DNA of 64,000 nt from Candidatus Micrarchaeota archaeon. GTDB lineage: Archaea; Micrarchaeota; Micrarchaeia; Micrarchaeales; Micrarchaeaceae. The stretch is from the NCBI GenBank assembly GCA_028866575.1, contig JAGWHU010000002.1, positions 1-64,000 on the forward strand, in the 5' to 3' direction. The notes under the pieces were generated by a model that worked only from the letters and a program-made list of their open reading frames with translations, was not told the DNA's origin and searched no databases. The position numbers were made by a program, and so were the translations under genes. Shown here piece by piece: positions 43,548-51,436 of this stretch; within the stretch, counting starts at the first letter, position 1, and each line of letters opens with the position of its first letter.

Positions 43548-43986
43548 GGTATCTCCCTGTAATGCTGTATGTGGCTTGCCAAGGAATCTGCTAGCAACCT
43601 GTAGTCCTTTATGCCAGTTTCATAGTGCATCTGCACCAAAATCTCTTTTACACCTTCAAGAATGAAAGAATTCCTAAGATTCTCTGAATTGTTGGTATAA
43701 TTCCATCTCGAATCCCAAGCCATTTGACGCTCAGAAATGCGTAAATGGCAAGGAACACATACGGTAGCTGTGATCTCCGAGTTCTTCTCACCAGCTATAT
43801 GATGATTCTCTAGCCTTTTCCGCATATAACGCACTTCTTGTTCTTCTTCTTTGGGTCTTTTGAGAAGACGTGTTGAACGCACTTTATCGCTTTCTGAACG
43901 TGCTTAGGGTCGAGATTCTCCTTCTCTGCCTTGTCAAAGAAGGCTTTGGTTATCTCCCCGACCAGCTTATCGTGCTTCTTTTTCAC
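43544..43986 (-). pseudogene. Casposon HNH endonuclease, split by a -1 frameshift
   Basis: The 5' part is in one frame, from GTG 43986 (GTGA overlap with the zinc-finger stop), and ends CVICGKG-stop. The 3' part is in the -1 frame and holds ENHHIAGEKN...VCVPCHLRIS. Joining them at an A4 run (TTTT 43816-43819 on the plus strand) gives CVICGKRLENHHIAGEKN, a textbook HNH motif with both zinc CxxC/CxxCH pairs. The parts alone give a motif lacking one zinc knuckle. HNH nucleases are a standard casposon gene. The break may be a mutation, a sequencing error in a homopolymer, or programmed slippage on AAA. Confidence 0.8.
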
Positions 43987-44240
43987 TTTTTGCCACCCAG
44001 CAAAGCCAGTATGATAGCTATCGCTATAGCACCAGCCCCAGCTATCCAAGCCCATCCATCGTCATCCGTGTTTCTTTCGGCTTCTCGTTGTTCTGATGCT
44101 GGTTCTTGTGCTGATTCGGGTTCGCTACTTGGTTCTTGTGCTATTGGTTGCTGCCCAGATTCCCTATGGAATCTGGACTTGTGAACCCTATAAGATGCAC
44201 CGCTACTGAACTGCTTACCGCATTCGGTACATTCTCGCAT
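43983..44240 (-). CDS. Casposon tail-anchored C2H2 zinc-finger protein
   Basis: An 85-residue protein. Residues 4-25 are one classical C2H2 finger (CTECGKQF...YRVHKSRFH). A Glu/Pro/Ser-rich linker (residues 28-60) and a C-terminal membrane helix (WAWIAGAGAIAIAIILALLGG) with a Lys-Lys end follow. A zinc finger tethered to the membrane could hold DNA at the envelope. It overlaps the HNH gene start by four bases and lies four bases after the upstream gene, so all are cotranscribed. Function is inferred only from layout. Confidence 0.72.
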   Translation of the reverse strand: MRECTECGKQFSSGASYRVHKSRFHRESGQQPIAQEPSSEPESAQEPASEQREAERNTDDDGWAWIAGAGAIAIAIILALLGGKK

Positions 44241-44244
44241 CGAA

Positions 44245-44619
44245 TCACGCTAGCTCTATTAGGCTGTACTTCGTATCCGAATTACTGTTTCCAGTCCTAT
44301 GGATCACTAGGTCGTTCTTGCCTTCCTTGATCCGTTGCAGAATGGGTTTCACTATCGGGTTCTTGATGTTGAAGCTGATGCTCTTATGAGCACCGTCCTC
44401 TACAGTGTCTTGCAGCTCAAATTCAAGCATTGTCCTCTCGAACTTGTCCTTTGTCTTGTTTATGTTGCCAGTCAGCTTGAGCCGTTTGCTCTCACCATCC
44501 AGTAGCCTTACATAAAGGACGTTCTTCTCTATTTCTGCATCGTGTTCTTGCATCGCTTGAGCAAGCGATATTTGCTGCTTTTCCATAGTTGTGGCATTGG
44601 TTGTCATGCGATCACACAT
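44245..44619 (-). CDS. Casposon hypothetical protein, about 124 residues
   Basis: Not recognised. ATG 44619 overlaps the preceding stop; an ATG at 44607 just after it is also possible. The protein is hydrophilic and beta-rich in the middle (NVLYVRLLDGESKRLKLTGNI, TMLEFELQDTVEDG) with no cysteines or membrane helix. The composition would suit a small OB-fold or beta-barrel nucleic-acid-binding protein, but there is no motif to prove it. It lies between the HTH-like gene and the zinc-finger gene in the left arm. Confidence 0.6.
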   Translation of the reverse strand: MCDRMTTNATTMEKQQISLAQAMQEHDAEIEKNVLYVRLLDGESKRLKLTGNINKTKDKFERTMLEFELQDTVEDGAHKSISFNIKNPIVKPILQRIKEGKNDLVIHRTGNSNSDTKYSLIELA

Positions 44620-45256
44620 CAATCTTGTAAATATCGTAAAATTCGGGATTTTCCCTACTCTCCGCTATGGCTCTTATGGATTCGGGGTCGGTATCAAGCG
44701 TATGCAGCTTGCCTTTAGCATCCCTCACTTTCTTGCCCTTAAAGGCCTTCAGAGCATCAGGATTGCCAGTATTGAGGTATTCCCTTATAGCTGACTGGTA
44801 AGCCCCGATAATCGAAGCTTGCCGTGAATCATTCAATTCTATGAATACTTCCTTGCCGTTCTCGTTTATGGCCATTATACGTGAAATACGGTCAAATTTT
44901 GAGGGTTTCCAGCGTCCTTTTACCTTCCTGAAGGCATTGGTAGCCTTCCTTACTGCCAGATGGCCTATTCTGTGTTCTCTGCTTAGCTTGTAGACTGATT
45001 TGCCAGTCTTTCGGGCATCGGTAAGCACTTCCAAAGCCCTTTCTCGTATAAGCCGTTCCTTAGCCGTTAGGGAATTCCAAGATCGCTTATAGACTGGTAC
45101 TGGCTTAGCTTTGAACTGAGCATGTCCTCTAAGTTGTTCTAGGCTGGCCTTTGGATAGAGGCTGTGTAGTCGGGTTATTCTTTGAGTATAATTTGTTCGC
45201 TTATCTGAAACTGAAAGCCAGCGTTCAAACTTCGAATATCTATTGCTGAATTTCAT
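44612..45256 (-). CDS. Casposon HTH-like DNA-binding protein
   Basis: About 214 residues from ATG 45256; a GTG at 45265 is possible. The N-terminal 60 residues are strongly basic (FERWLSVSDKRTNYTQRITR). A helix-turn-helix-like region follows around residues 70-115 (ERALEVLTDARKTG, SVYKLSREHRIGHLAVRKATNAFRKVKG). The C-terminal domain has FIELNDSRQASIIGAYQSAIREYL. It is the first gene of the left arm, read from the divergent promoter at 45266-45336, so it is likely a regulator or TIR-binding accessory protein. HTH proteins are common in casposons; this one is not assigned to a named family. Confidence 0.65.
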   Translation of the reverse strand: MKFSNRYSKFERWLSVSDKRTNYTQRITRLHSLYPKASLEQLRGHAQFKAKPVPVYKRSWNSLTAKERLIRERALEVLTDARKTGKSVYKLSREHRIGHLAVRKATNAFRKVKGRWKPSKFDRISRIMAINENGKEVFIELNDSRQASIIGAYQSAIREYLNTGNPDALKAFKGKKVRDAKGKLHTLDTDPESIRAIAESRENPEFYDIYKIDV

Positions 45257-45336
45257 CGTAAACACCTTTTACAATAGTATATTGCGCTTTAGCGCATATT
45301 TATATACTTAGTTGAGTAAAGTAACTATATGATGTT
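45257..45336. promoter_or_regulatory. Divergent casposon promoter with TGCGC-TTTA-GCGCA palindrome
   Basis: The inverted repeat TGCGC-N4-GCGCA (45283-45296) lies between the two arms. Directly to its right TTTATATAC (45299-45307) is a TATA box about 30 bases before the ATG of the regulator gene. A regulator bound to the palindrome could control both arms; the two HTH proteins on either side are candidates. Confidence 0.6.
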
Positions 45337-46497
45337 ATGAGAAGGAAAGATAGCTATCAGCGTCAGAGAAGACTAAGGGATGAAAATAGAGACAAGATTC
45401 TTACGATAGTTCATGATAGCAAAAAGGTCGATTCAAAAAATAACATCATAGAAGGGGCGACCTTTACAGAATTGCAAAAAAAGACTATGCTTTCTCCAGC
45501 TGGTCTAACTAAAATCTTACAGAATTTAGTAACAGAAAAGGCTATTGAAAAAACACTGATAAAAATAGATATCATTATCGAAAAGGGAGACGTCTATAGT
45601 GATGGAAAGATAAAACCAGAAAAAAGGTTTACTAAAGGCATGAAACCAGTTTATGTACTTACAGAAAAAGGTCAAGCAGAATATAAAGGTATTTGGTTAC
45701 TCATGCATACACTTCTAGAGTTAAAAGAAATGGGTAGTAGTTATTCTGGCGGTTTGCTTCTTACGCAAACTAATAACGTTGCAAAACCGCTGCCAAATAT
45801 TATATGCCACGAAACGAATTATCCAAGTTCATTATCCATCGGTCTAAATACTTTTGCAATATCTGCTAATACCCAAAGGGATTTTATAAAAAATGTCATA
45901 AACCAATTAAATAAAACTGATTTAAGTAAAATTCCAGACGGATCAAAATCCATATTCGCATTTGAATTGAACTGGAAAGAATACAAACATTTTGTAAAAG
46001 ATGTTAAAAACTTTATTGAAGATGTAAGTAGCGACAAGGAATTTTTGACTGATCCGAAACTTGAATTTAAAGATACTGATCTGTACAAATTATCACTTCT
46101 TGAATCTTATTTATATAATGCTGACCTTTTTGAAGATTCCACATATCAAGATAAATTTCAGAAATTAGTAAAAAAAGAAAAGTTTGTTTCTGATTTATTA
46201 TCTTTAGGCATGTGGTCAGACTATTTAGATAAAAAAACATTAAGGGAAGTGGAAAAAGCATTAAAATCTGGCGAAGAACCGTTATCGAATAAAAAATTAG
46301 CAAAAAAACTTATCATAAAAGCTGGAAATGGTTTTTATGTTCCGCTTTATGATTACGTTGAAATAATTAAAATTCTAAATTATAATGACCTAAAGTTAAG
46401 AAACCGACTTCAAGAATATGAAAATATAAACAAATACAGACCCGATATGAGCTTAGTGCTTAAAATACAAAAGGAACTTAGAGGTGAATCAGAATGA
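45337..46497 (+). CDS. Casposon winged-helix regulator-like protein
   Basis: A 386-residue protein. Residues 8-110 are a winged helix (GATFTELQKKTMLSPAGLTKILQNLVTEKAIEK, then KPVYVLTEKGQAEYKG). The remaining 270 residues are hydrophilic and alpha/beta without recognised motifs. It overlaps cas1 by four bases (ATGA), so the two are made together. Likely roles are control of the casposon promoter beside its start or assistance to Cas1. The gene is markedly AT-rich with many AAA/GAA/ATA codons, unlike the host genes. Confidence 0.75.
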   Translation: MRRKDSYQRQRRLRDENRDKILTIVHDSKKVDSKNNIIEGATFTELQKKTMLSPAGLTKILQNLVTEKAIEKTLIKIDIIIEKGDVYSDGKIKPEKRFTKGMKPVYVLTEKGQAEYKGIWLLMHTLLELKEMGSSYSGGLLLTQTNNVAKPLPNIICHETNYPSSLSIGLNTFAISANTQRDFIKNVINQLNKTDLSKIPDGSKSIFAFELNWKEYKHFVKDVKNFIEDVSSDKEFLTDPKLEFKDTDLYKLSLLESYLYNADLFEDSTYQDKFQKLVKKEKFVSDLLSLGMWSDYLDKKTLREVEKALKSGEEPLSNKKLAKKLIIKAGNGFYVPLYDYVEIIKILNYNDLKLRNRLQEYENINKYRPDMSLVLKIQKELRGESE

Positions 46498-47690
46498 ATC
46501 CTTTATTGATATCTGGATTTGGTACAAACATAAAAGTAGATAAACGCAAGCTTGTTATTACAAACAAGCTCGATAAAATGCAGATAGAATTCTATCCTCA
46601 TCAAATACCCTACGATTCGATAATTGTAGATGGCCATACTGGTAACATCACTTTTGAAGCGTTACGCTGGCTGATGAAGCACGATATATCCGTATCTATG
46701 CTTAACTGGAATGGAGAGTTACTTAGTGTAGCCTTGCCAAAAGCACCAGTTTCGAGCAAATTAAGGATTATGCAGTATAAAATGTACCTTGATGAGAAAG
46801 AAAGGCTTAAGGTAGCAGCTACAATCATAAAAGAAAAGGTTGCAAAGTCGTTTGAACTACTGGAAAAGCTATCAGATTACTATAATTCCATAGACATGAA
46901 CAAGATCAAAAATGCCTTTGAGAACGAAAATAGACTATTTGGGAAGATTAGAGCCAATGATGAATTGATGACGTATGAAGGCCGAATTGCAGATATCTAT
47001 TGGGTCAATATAACAAAGATATTTGATAAGCTGTATCCAGAGTTCAGATTTGAGAAAAGAGGCAATAAGACCTACAGCCATAACGTCAATGCCTCTGATG
47101 AGATAAACGCACTATTGAATTATGGCTATGCAGTACTGGAATCAGAGATAAGAAAAGATATCAATGCAATAGGCTTAGACGCATCTATCGGGTTCTTGCA
47201 CGAAATACATAGTGGAAGGGCATCGCTGGTTTGTGATGCTCAAGAATTATATAGATGGCTAATTGACCTATCAGTAATACAACTGTTAGAAGAAAGGAAA
47301 CTCAAGAAATCCGATTTCATAGTAACAGAGAACTATCACGTCAGATTGAAAGAGCATACCGCTAAGTTGTTGATAGAGAAAATAAGGATAAACTTCAACA
47401 AGAGAATGCAGTACAAGGGCAAAAGCCATTCATATGAAGGGGTTCTATTGGATAACGTGAGGATATTAGGGAATCATATCATTGGCAAGTCTAACGAATT
47501 GAAATTCAGTTTGCCAGAGATAGATATTGTAAGAGAAGACAACTCAAATATCCGAGATAGGATATTGAACATAAATCCAGAGGAGCGAAAAAAATTAGGT
47601 ATAAACAAATCGACTTTATGGTATCAAAAGAAGCATATAAAAGAAGGAAAGAAGATAAAGATTTATACTAAAACCAGAGCAAAATTGTGA
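46494..47690 (+). CDS. cas1: Cas1 casposase (integrase of the casposon)
   Basis: A 398-residue Cas1 homologue. The catalytic residues are in place: Glu162 in TYEGRIADIYW, His236 in SIGFLHEIHSGR, and Asp248 with Glu251 in LVCDAQELYR. The N-terminal beta domain has DSIIVDGHTGNITFEALRWL, as in CRISPR Cas1. The C-terminus (about 360-398) is an added HTH-like tail, GINKSTLWYQKKHIKEGKK, as known in casposases. The enzyme should bind the 30-bp ends and insert them at the tRNA-Thr 3' end, leaving 14-bp duplications. There is no Cas2 and no array, so it is not a CRISPR adaptation gene. Confidence 0.95.
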   Translation: MNPLLISGFGTNIKVDKRKLVITNKLDKMQIEFYPHQIPYDSIIVDGHTGNITFEALRWLMKHDISVSMLNWNGELLSVALPKAPVSSKLRIMQYKMYLDEKERLKVAATIIKEKVAKSFELLEKLSDYYNSIDMNKIKNAFENENRLFGKIRANDELMTYEGRIADIYWVNITKIFDKLYPEFRFEKRGNKTYSHNVNASDEINALLNYGYAVLESEIRKDINAIGLDASIGFLHEIHSGRASLVCDAQELYRWLIDLSVIQLLEERKLKKSDFIVTENYHVRLKEHTAKLLIEKIRINFNKRMQYKGKSHSYEGVLLDNVRILGNHIIGKSNELKFSLPEIDIVREDNSNIRDRILNINPEERKKLGINKSTLWYQKKHIKEGKKIKIYTKTRAKL

Positions 47691-48712
47691 ATCAAATGAA
47701 ATTAACCGATAAAGTATTTGTTGGTATTCTAATTGTGTGCTTTATTATCGCATCAGTGTTTTATTTCATTAATAAACAAATTTCAACAGATATCTTTGGT
47801 TTGTTTTTTATATTGTTATTGACGTATAATTTTGCATTAACACTTACTCATAAAATAAAATTATTTAACAATAGAAAAGGTTTAGCACTTATTTTGGTTT
47901 TTGTAATTCTCTTTATATATGCGATTTTATTGCCGAAAACTATTTTATACGCTACATTATTAACTTCAGTTTTGTTGGTTTTAGCTATAATTTCCTTATA
48001 TTATAACTTAAAAGAAAGATTTCCAGAACCCAAACCAAATAAAAAGATAGTCAAGGTTTGGGAAGATTACGATCTAATACAAAATGTAATAGTTCAATTG
48101 CTTTTGCCTATTCTAATCTTATCTTTCACATTATTTGCTCCAACTTACCAATTAAGAATTGGGATTATTTTAGTAAGTTTTATTGTTTTTATACTGATGG
48201 TAAAATTTGCTTTGAAACTTCCTTTAAAAATATTTTTAGGTGCGTACCAATATTCTGAAAATAAAAATAACGAAGTACTAAAGAAACTACGTGAAGGCCG
48301 TTCAAAGAAAGAAATATATTCAATGAATTTAACCTTTCATATAGTCTATGCATATATATTTACCTTATTTGTGGTAGCAATTCCAGTAATTGTAGGTTTT
48401 TCATCAAATCCCTTTAGTAATATAAATATACAGCAAGATTTAATCGCTTTAATTTCTTCGCTCTTAGTTGCAGTAAGCATCATTACTGCATTAATGAACC
48501 AATCATTAAGCAAATTTAACATTTACAAACAGACTAGCTCTCTTTTGCCCTTTACAGCCTATCTTTTTGTTTCAATCCTTTCCTTAATGACATTAATTTT
48601 TGATGAGATAAGATTGAGTTTAGTTCTTACAGCAATATCGATGTTCTTATTATTTTCACTTATGGGTTCTTTCTTATTTTATTCCAAACTTGCAGCAAAA
48701 AGGAAAAGGTAA
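47687..48712 (+). CDS. Casposon polytopic membrane protein A
   Basis: A 341-residue protein with about eight to ten membrane helices over its whole length and a charged stretch near residues 108-125 (NLKERFPEPKPNKKIVKVWE). The start may be GTG 47687, overlapping the cas1 stop (GTGA), or ATG 47696. No transporter motif is recognised. It is very AT-rich. It is followed by a second polytopic protein, and both lie in the cas1 operon, so they are probably cargo. Confidence 0.7.
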   Translation: MNQMKLTDKVFVGILIVCFIIASVFYFINKQISTDIFGLFFILLLTYNFALTLTHKIKLFNNRKGLALILVFVILFIYAILLPKTILYATLLTSVLLVLAIISLYYNLKERFPEPKPNKKIVKVWEDYDLIQNVIVQLLLPILILSFTLFAPTYQLRIGIILVSFIVFILMVKFALKLPLKIFLGAYQYSENKNNEVLKKLREGRSKKEIYSMNLTFHIVYAYIFTLFVVAIPVIVGFSSNPFSNINIQQDLIALISSLLVAVSIITALMNQSLSKFNIYKQTSSLLPFTAYLFVSILSLMTLIFDEIRLSLVLTAISMFLLFSLMGSFLFYSKLAAKRKR

Positions 48713-48716
48713 CTTT

Positions 48717-49745
48717 ATGGTACGTAATAAAAAACATAATATTATAGAATTTATAAAATCAAACAAAGCACAAATAATAATTCTAATCTTGTTAATTTCA
48801 TTATTCGGCTATATATTCTATTTTTATAGACATAATTTAGCTGCTTTGTATCCCAAACTTCTTTTAGAACTTACAATAGTTCCGTTTGTAGGTTTAATAG
48901 TTTTGAGCGTATTAAAGAAGTTTCAGGTCATAAATGATAAGATCAAAACTCTTATGGCTGAAATTATAGTCATAGCATATCTAATATTTGTTTTTGCATG
49001 GGTTTATCCGAAGACCTATTATATTTTCAACTATGGTATTAGTAATTTTATACTAACTACCACAGCAGTACTCTGGAATATTTGTTGTTTTATCCTAACC
49101 GTATCTGTAATATCTATCGCAACAAAATCTTCCAAGAGGCTTAATTATTTTCTCTTATCCTTGTGTTCTTCATTTGCCTTTTTCGTGTTTATAGCTTCTT
49201 ATTATGCATTGTATAAGATAAATGATAATGTACTATCCGCATTCTCCTATGCAAATTCTTACACTTCATCAGGTGCAATACCATTCTTCTTAGGCTTCCT
49301 TTTAGCTGCATCATTGGCTGTTTTTGGTATAATTATCGCTCTAATAAAACTATCGAAGTTTACTAAGAAGAATTTGAATTGGTCTACGGTTCGAGATAAT
49401 AGATATAAAATAGTAATTTCGGTATTCGCTTTGGCACTGATCGGGATTGTAATAATTTACTTTATAAATGCAACTGGAAATCTTATTAGATTTAGTACTA
49501 ATTTAGCCTACATGTCAAATTATCAACCAAGTAATTTCAATTCTAATCAATTAACTACCCAAAGTTGCGATGTTCAAAGTCCAACTAATTCATCACAGAT
49601 ACCAGTTTGTAATTATTCGATAAGAGATATGAAGACAATTTTTAATTCTGTAGAAAACATACTGTTTGACACAATAGTTCTATTGTGTTCAGCAGTTGCC
49701 CTTTTCACGTTAAGGGTCTTGGAAGGACTTGAACTTGATCTATAA
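48717..49745 (+). CDS. Casposon polytopic membrane protein B
   Basis: 342 residues from ATG 48717, four bases after the previous stop. About seven membrane helices, with a short extracellular loop near residue 285 containing two cysteines (QSCDVQSP...VCNYSI) and a final helix (NILFDTIVLLCSAVALFTLRV). No family recognised. It resembles protein A only in general style. With the DUF4145-like gene that follows, it may form a cargo module such as membrane-linked defence, but this is inference from context. Confidence 0.7.
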   Translation: MVRNKKHNIIEFIKSNKAQIIILILLISLFGYIFYFYRHNLAALYPKLLLELTIVPFVGLIVLSVLKKFQVINDKIKTLMAEIIVIAYLIFVFAWVYPKTYYIFNYGISNFILTTTAVLWNICCFILTVSVISIATKSSKRLNYFLLSLCSSFAFFVFIASYYALYKINDNVLSAFSYANSYTSSGAIPFFLGFLLAASLAVFGIIIALIKLSKFTKKNLNWSTVRDNRYKIVISVFALALIGIVIIYFINATGNLIRFSTNLAYMSNYQPSNFNSNQLTTQSCDVQSPTNSSQIPVCNYSIRDMKTIFNSVENILFDTIVLLCSAVALFTLRVLEGLELDL

Positions 49746-49752
49746 AAAATTC

Positions 49753-50532
49753 ATGGTAAGTTATATGGATAATTTTAAGATAGCTCAACATAATAGTATA
49801 TATCACACTTCTAAAATAAAAATAAGTCTTTGGGACATGCTTTCCGATTTTGGAGAGAAAATAGCAGATAGAGACAAATTTGCAAATGCTATTCTCAGTG
49901 CTAATGGGTGGGATAAAATTACAAAGACATACAACATTTCACCTTTGCTTTGGGATTCTTTAAGCTATTTTATTGAAGCTGTAGAATGCTACAGAGATGG
50001 CTTGTTTTTAGGGTCTGCAGTACTGTGTAGAGCATCAATTGATAATGCCTTATACTCTGTAGTCCACCACATATCAGCTTTGGAAATAAATATGAGACAA
50101 ATTAGACCTTTAAAAGAAATAATAAAACAAGGAAAGTCATTTCGAGTTAGAATAACAGAAATAAGCCCATATGATGATCCACAAACCATAAGACAGATTA
50201 AAGACCCAAAAAGCAAGAAACGTAACTTTATAAGCAGAAAAGATTTATTTGATGCTGGAAAGGAACTTGAAGTGATAGATAGAGATATAGAGAAAAAAAT
50301 TATTTCTGCAGTTGAAAAAGGAGATATAATAATGCATTATGGTGAGAGTGTACATAGAGTTTTCTTGAATAACAAAAGAGACCAAGAATCTTTAAAACGT
50401 CTTGCTAAGCATAGAAAACCACTATTAAATAATCAAAGTACAAAAAAGATGTTAATAGAAACTGCGGAAATTCTCGAACACCTTGTAAGTAAGATGGAAA
50501 CATTACCCAAAGATATTACAATGCGTGGTTAG
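49753..50532 (+). CDS. Casposon DUF4145/HEPN-like protein
   Basis: About 259 residues from ATG 49753; Met at 49765 is also possible. The centre reads SYFIEAVECYRDGLFLGSAVLCRASIDNALYSVV, which resembles DUF4145 (HEPN-superfamily) helices, and the end has ILEHLVSKMET. A histidine in KGDIIMHYGESVHR is where the family has a conserved His. Many DUF4145 domains occur beside restriction or toxin systems. No RNase motif (Rx4-6H) is clear enough to call it a nuclease. It is the fourth gene of the cas1 operon. Confidence 0.55.
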   Translation: MVSYMDNFKIAQHNSIYHTSKIKISLWDMLSDFGEKIADRDKFANAILSANGWDKITKTYNISPLLWDSLSYFIEAVECYRDGLFLGSAVLCRASIDNALYSVVHHISALEINMRQIRPLKEIIKQGKSFRVRITEISPYDDPQTIRQIKDPKSKKRNFISRKDLFDAGKELEVIDRDIEKKIISAVEKGDIIMHYGESVHRVFLNNKRDQESLKRLAKHRKPLLNNQSTKKMLIETAEILEHLVSKMETLPKDITMRG

Positions 50533-50563
50533 AAACCAAATTCTGATGTAAAATGGGATAAAT

Positions 50564-50953
50564 ATGTCAAAGATAGACTCTACCTTTAAATTTGATATAG
50601 CAAGCAAATTCTATGAAACTGCTAAGGCATGGGCAAAAGTCAGAGTAAAAAAAGATTCGAAAAGAGGTGATTATTACATTGATGTTTTGATAGGCTCTAA
50701 AGGAGATAAGAACCCACATGCACACATTGGAATAAATGGAGACCAATCACAAAGATTTTTTGAAACAAGAGGTATTATCAATACTTTTAGTAGAAAGGCA
50801 GTAGATAGTAAACAGGGTTTATTAGATGACAGAACCATAAATCTAAAGCCCCAAAAGGGTAAGAATAGCTTTACGTTCAATGTAGTAATTGATGATAGAA
50901 CGAAAACCATCAAAGTGCTATTTAAGGAGGCTCAATTAAAACCAACTACATAA
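50564..50953 (+). CDS. Casposon hypothetical protein, 129 residues
   Basis: Not recognised. A small hydrophilic protein, basic and beta-rich (YYIDVLIGSKGDKNPHAHIGING, NSFTFNVVIDDRTKTIKVLF), without cysteines or membrane helices. A ribonucleoprotein or DNA-binding role is possible but unproven. It is the last plus-strand gene of the right arm, 31 bases after the DUF4145-like gene, and is convergent with the small membrane protein gene. Confidence 0.6.
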   Translation: MSKIDSTFKFDIASKFYETAKAWAKVRVKKDSKRGDYYIDVLIGSKGDKNPHAHIGINGDQSQRFFETRGIINTFSRKAVDSKQGLLDDRTINLKPQKGKNSFTFNVVIDDRTKTIKVLFKEAQLKPTT

Positions 50954-50999
50954 GGCAAGAAAGCATGTAAAAATAGTTGCAGAATCTGTAGGTCTACTC

Positions 51000-51350
51000 C
51001 TAATAGATAATAAGTAAATAGACCGTATACACTGCTACAATAAAGAGAAAAATCCATGATAGCATTAGGTATAAACCGTTGTAGCTTTTCCGTTTAGACC
51101 CGATCCATCTTACAGCAGCCGAAGCTAATAATACTAAGGCTATTATTTGACCTAATGTGCTGATGTGCAGTTTAAAGCTATATGCTAATGCATTTGCATT
51201 AGCCTGATTATTTAATGCAATATTTTGACTTAAAGTAATTCCGCTGACAACAAGAACTAAAGAAAATAGAAAGGCTACAATTGTGAGGATATTGCTATAA
51301 AGCATTCTTTCTTCATCATCTTTAAAAAGTTTATTGGACTGCCATTCCAT
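51000..51350 (-). CDS. Casposon small three-helix membrane protein
   Basis: A 116-residue protein with a charged start (EWQSNKLFKDDEER) and three membrane helices (about residues 20-42, 65-84 and 92-115). No family recognised. It is the only minus-strand gene of the right arm and lies 42 bases inside the right TIR. It could be cargo. Its codon use is AT-rich like the rest of this arm. Confidence 0.65.
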   Translation of the reverse strand: MEWQSNKLFKDDEERMLYSNILTIVAFLFSLVLVVSGITLSQNIALNNQANANALAYSFKLHISTLGQIIALVLLASAAVRWIGSKRKSYNGLYLMLSWIFLFIVAVYTVYLLIIY

Positions 51351-51392
51351 AGAGATTTATCTTCAATAAGATATTAAAGCATGATAAAACCA

Positions 51393-51422
51393 GTGCAAAA
51401 TGGGGATTATATATATAACCCC
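51393..51422. repeat. Casposon right terminal inverted repeat
   Basis: Reverse complement of the left TIR (38338-38367) with one mismatch in 30 bases. It ends in AACCCC immediately before the right target duplication. Confidence 0.93.
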
Positions 51423-51436
51423 GTCAAGCTAAAGCC
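51423..51436. repeat. Casposon target-site duplication, right copy
   Basis: GTCAAGCTAAAGCC, identical to 38324-38337. Its last four bases are the 3' end of the tRNA-Thr gene (51433-51436), so insertion left the tRNA complete. Confidence 0.93.

Larger units (their letters stand above)
38338..51422. mobile_element. Casposon, 13,085 bp, with TIRs, Cas1, PolB and HNH
   Basis: A self-replicating transposon that uses Cas1 as integrase. Boundaries are set by 30-bp terminal inverted repeats with one mismatch (38338-38367 and 51393-51422) and a perfect 14-bp target duplication, the length reported for casposons. It encodes casposase (46494-47690), family-B polymerase (40890-43547) and an HNH nuclease (43544-43986), the hallmark gene set. 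About 16 genes are arranged in two arms diverging from a promoter at 45266-45336. The target is the 3' end of tRNA-Thr, as known for the Aciduliprofundum boonei casposon at a tRNA gene. There is no CRISPR array, cas2 or effector gene, so this is not a CRISPR locus. Confidence 0.95.

Noticed and set aside
46494-47690. CRISPR-Cas locus because of Cas1
   Set aside because: No direct-repeat array, no cas2 and no effector gene nearby. Cas1 lies with PolB and HNH between inverted repeats, which defines a casposon.
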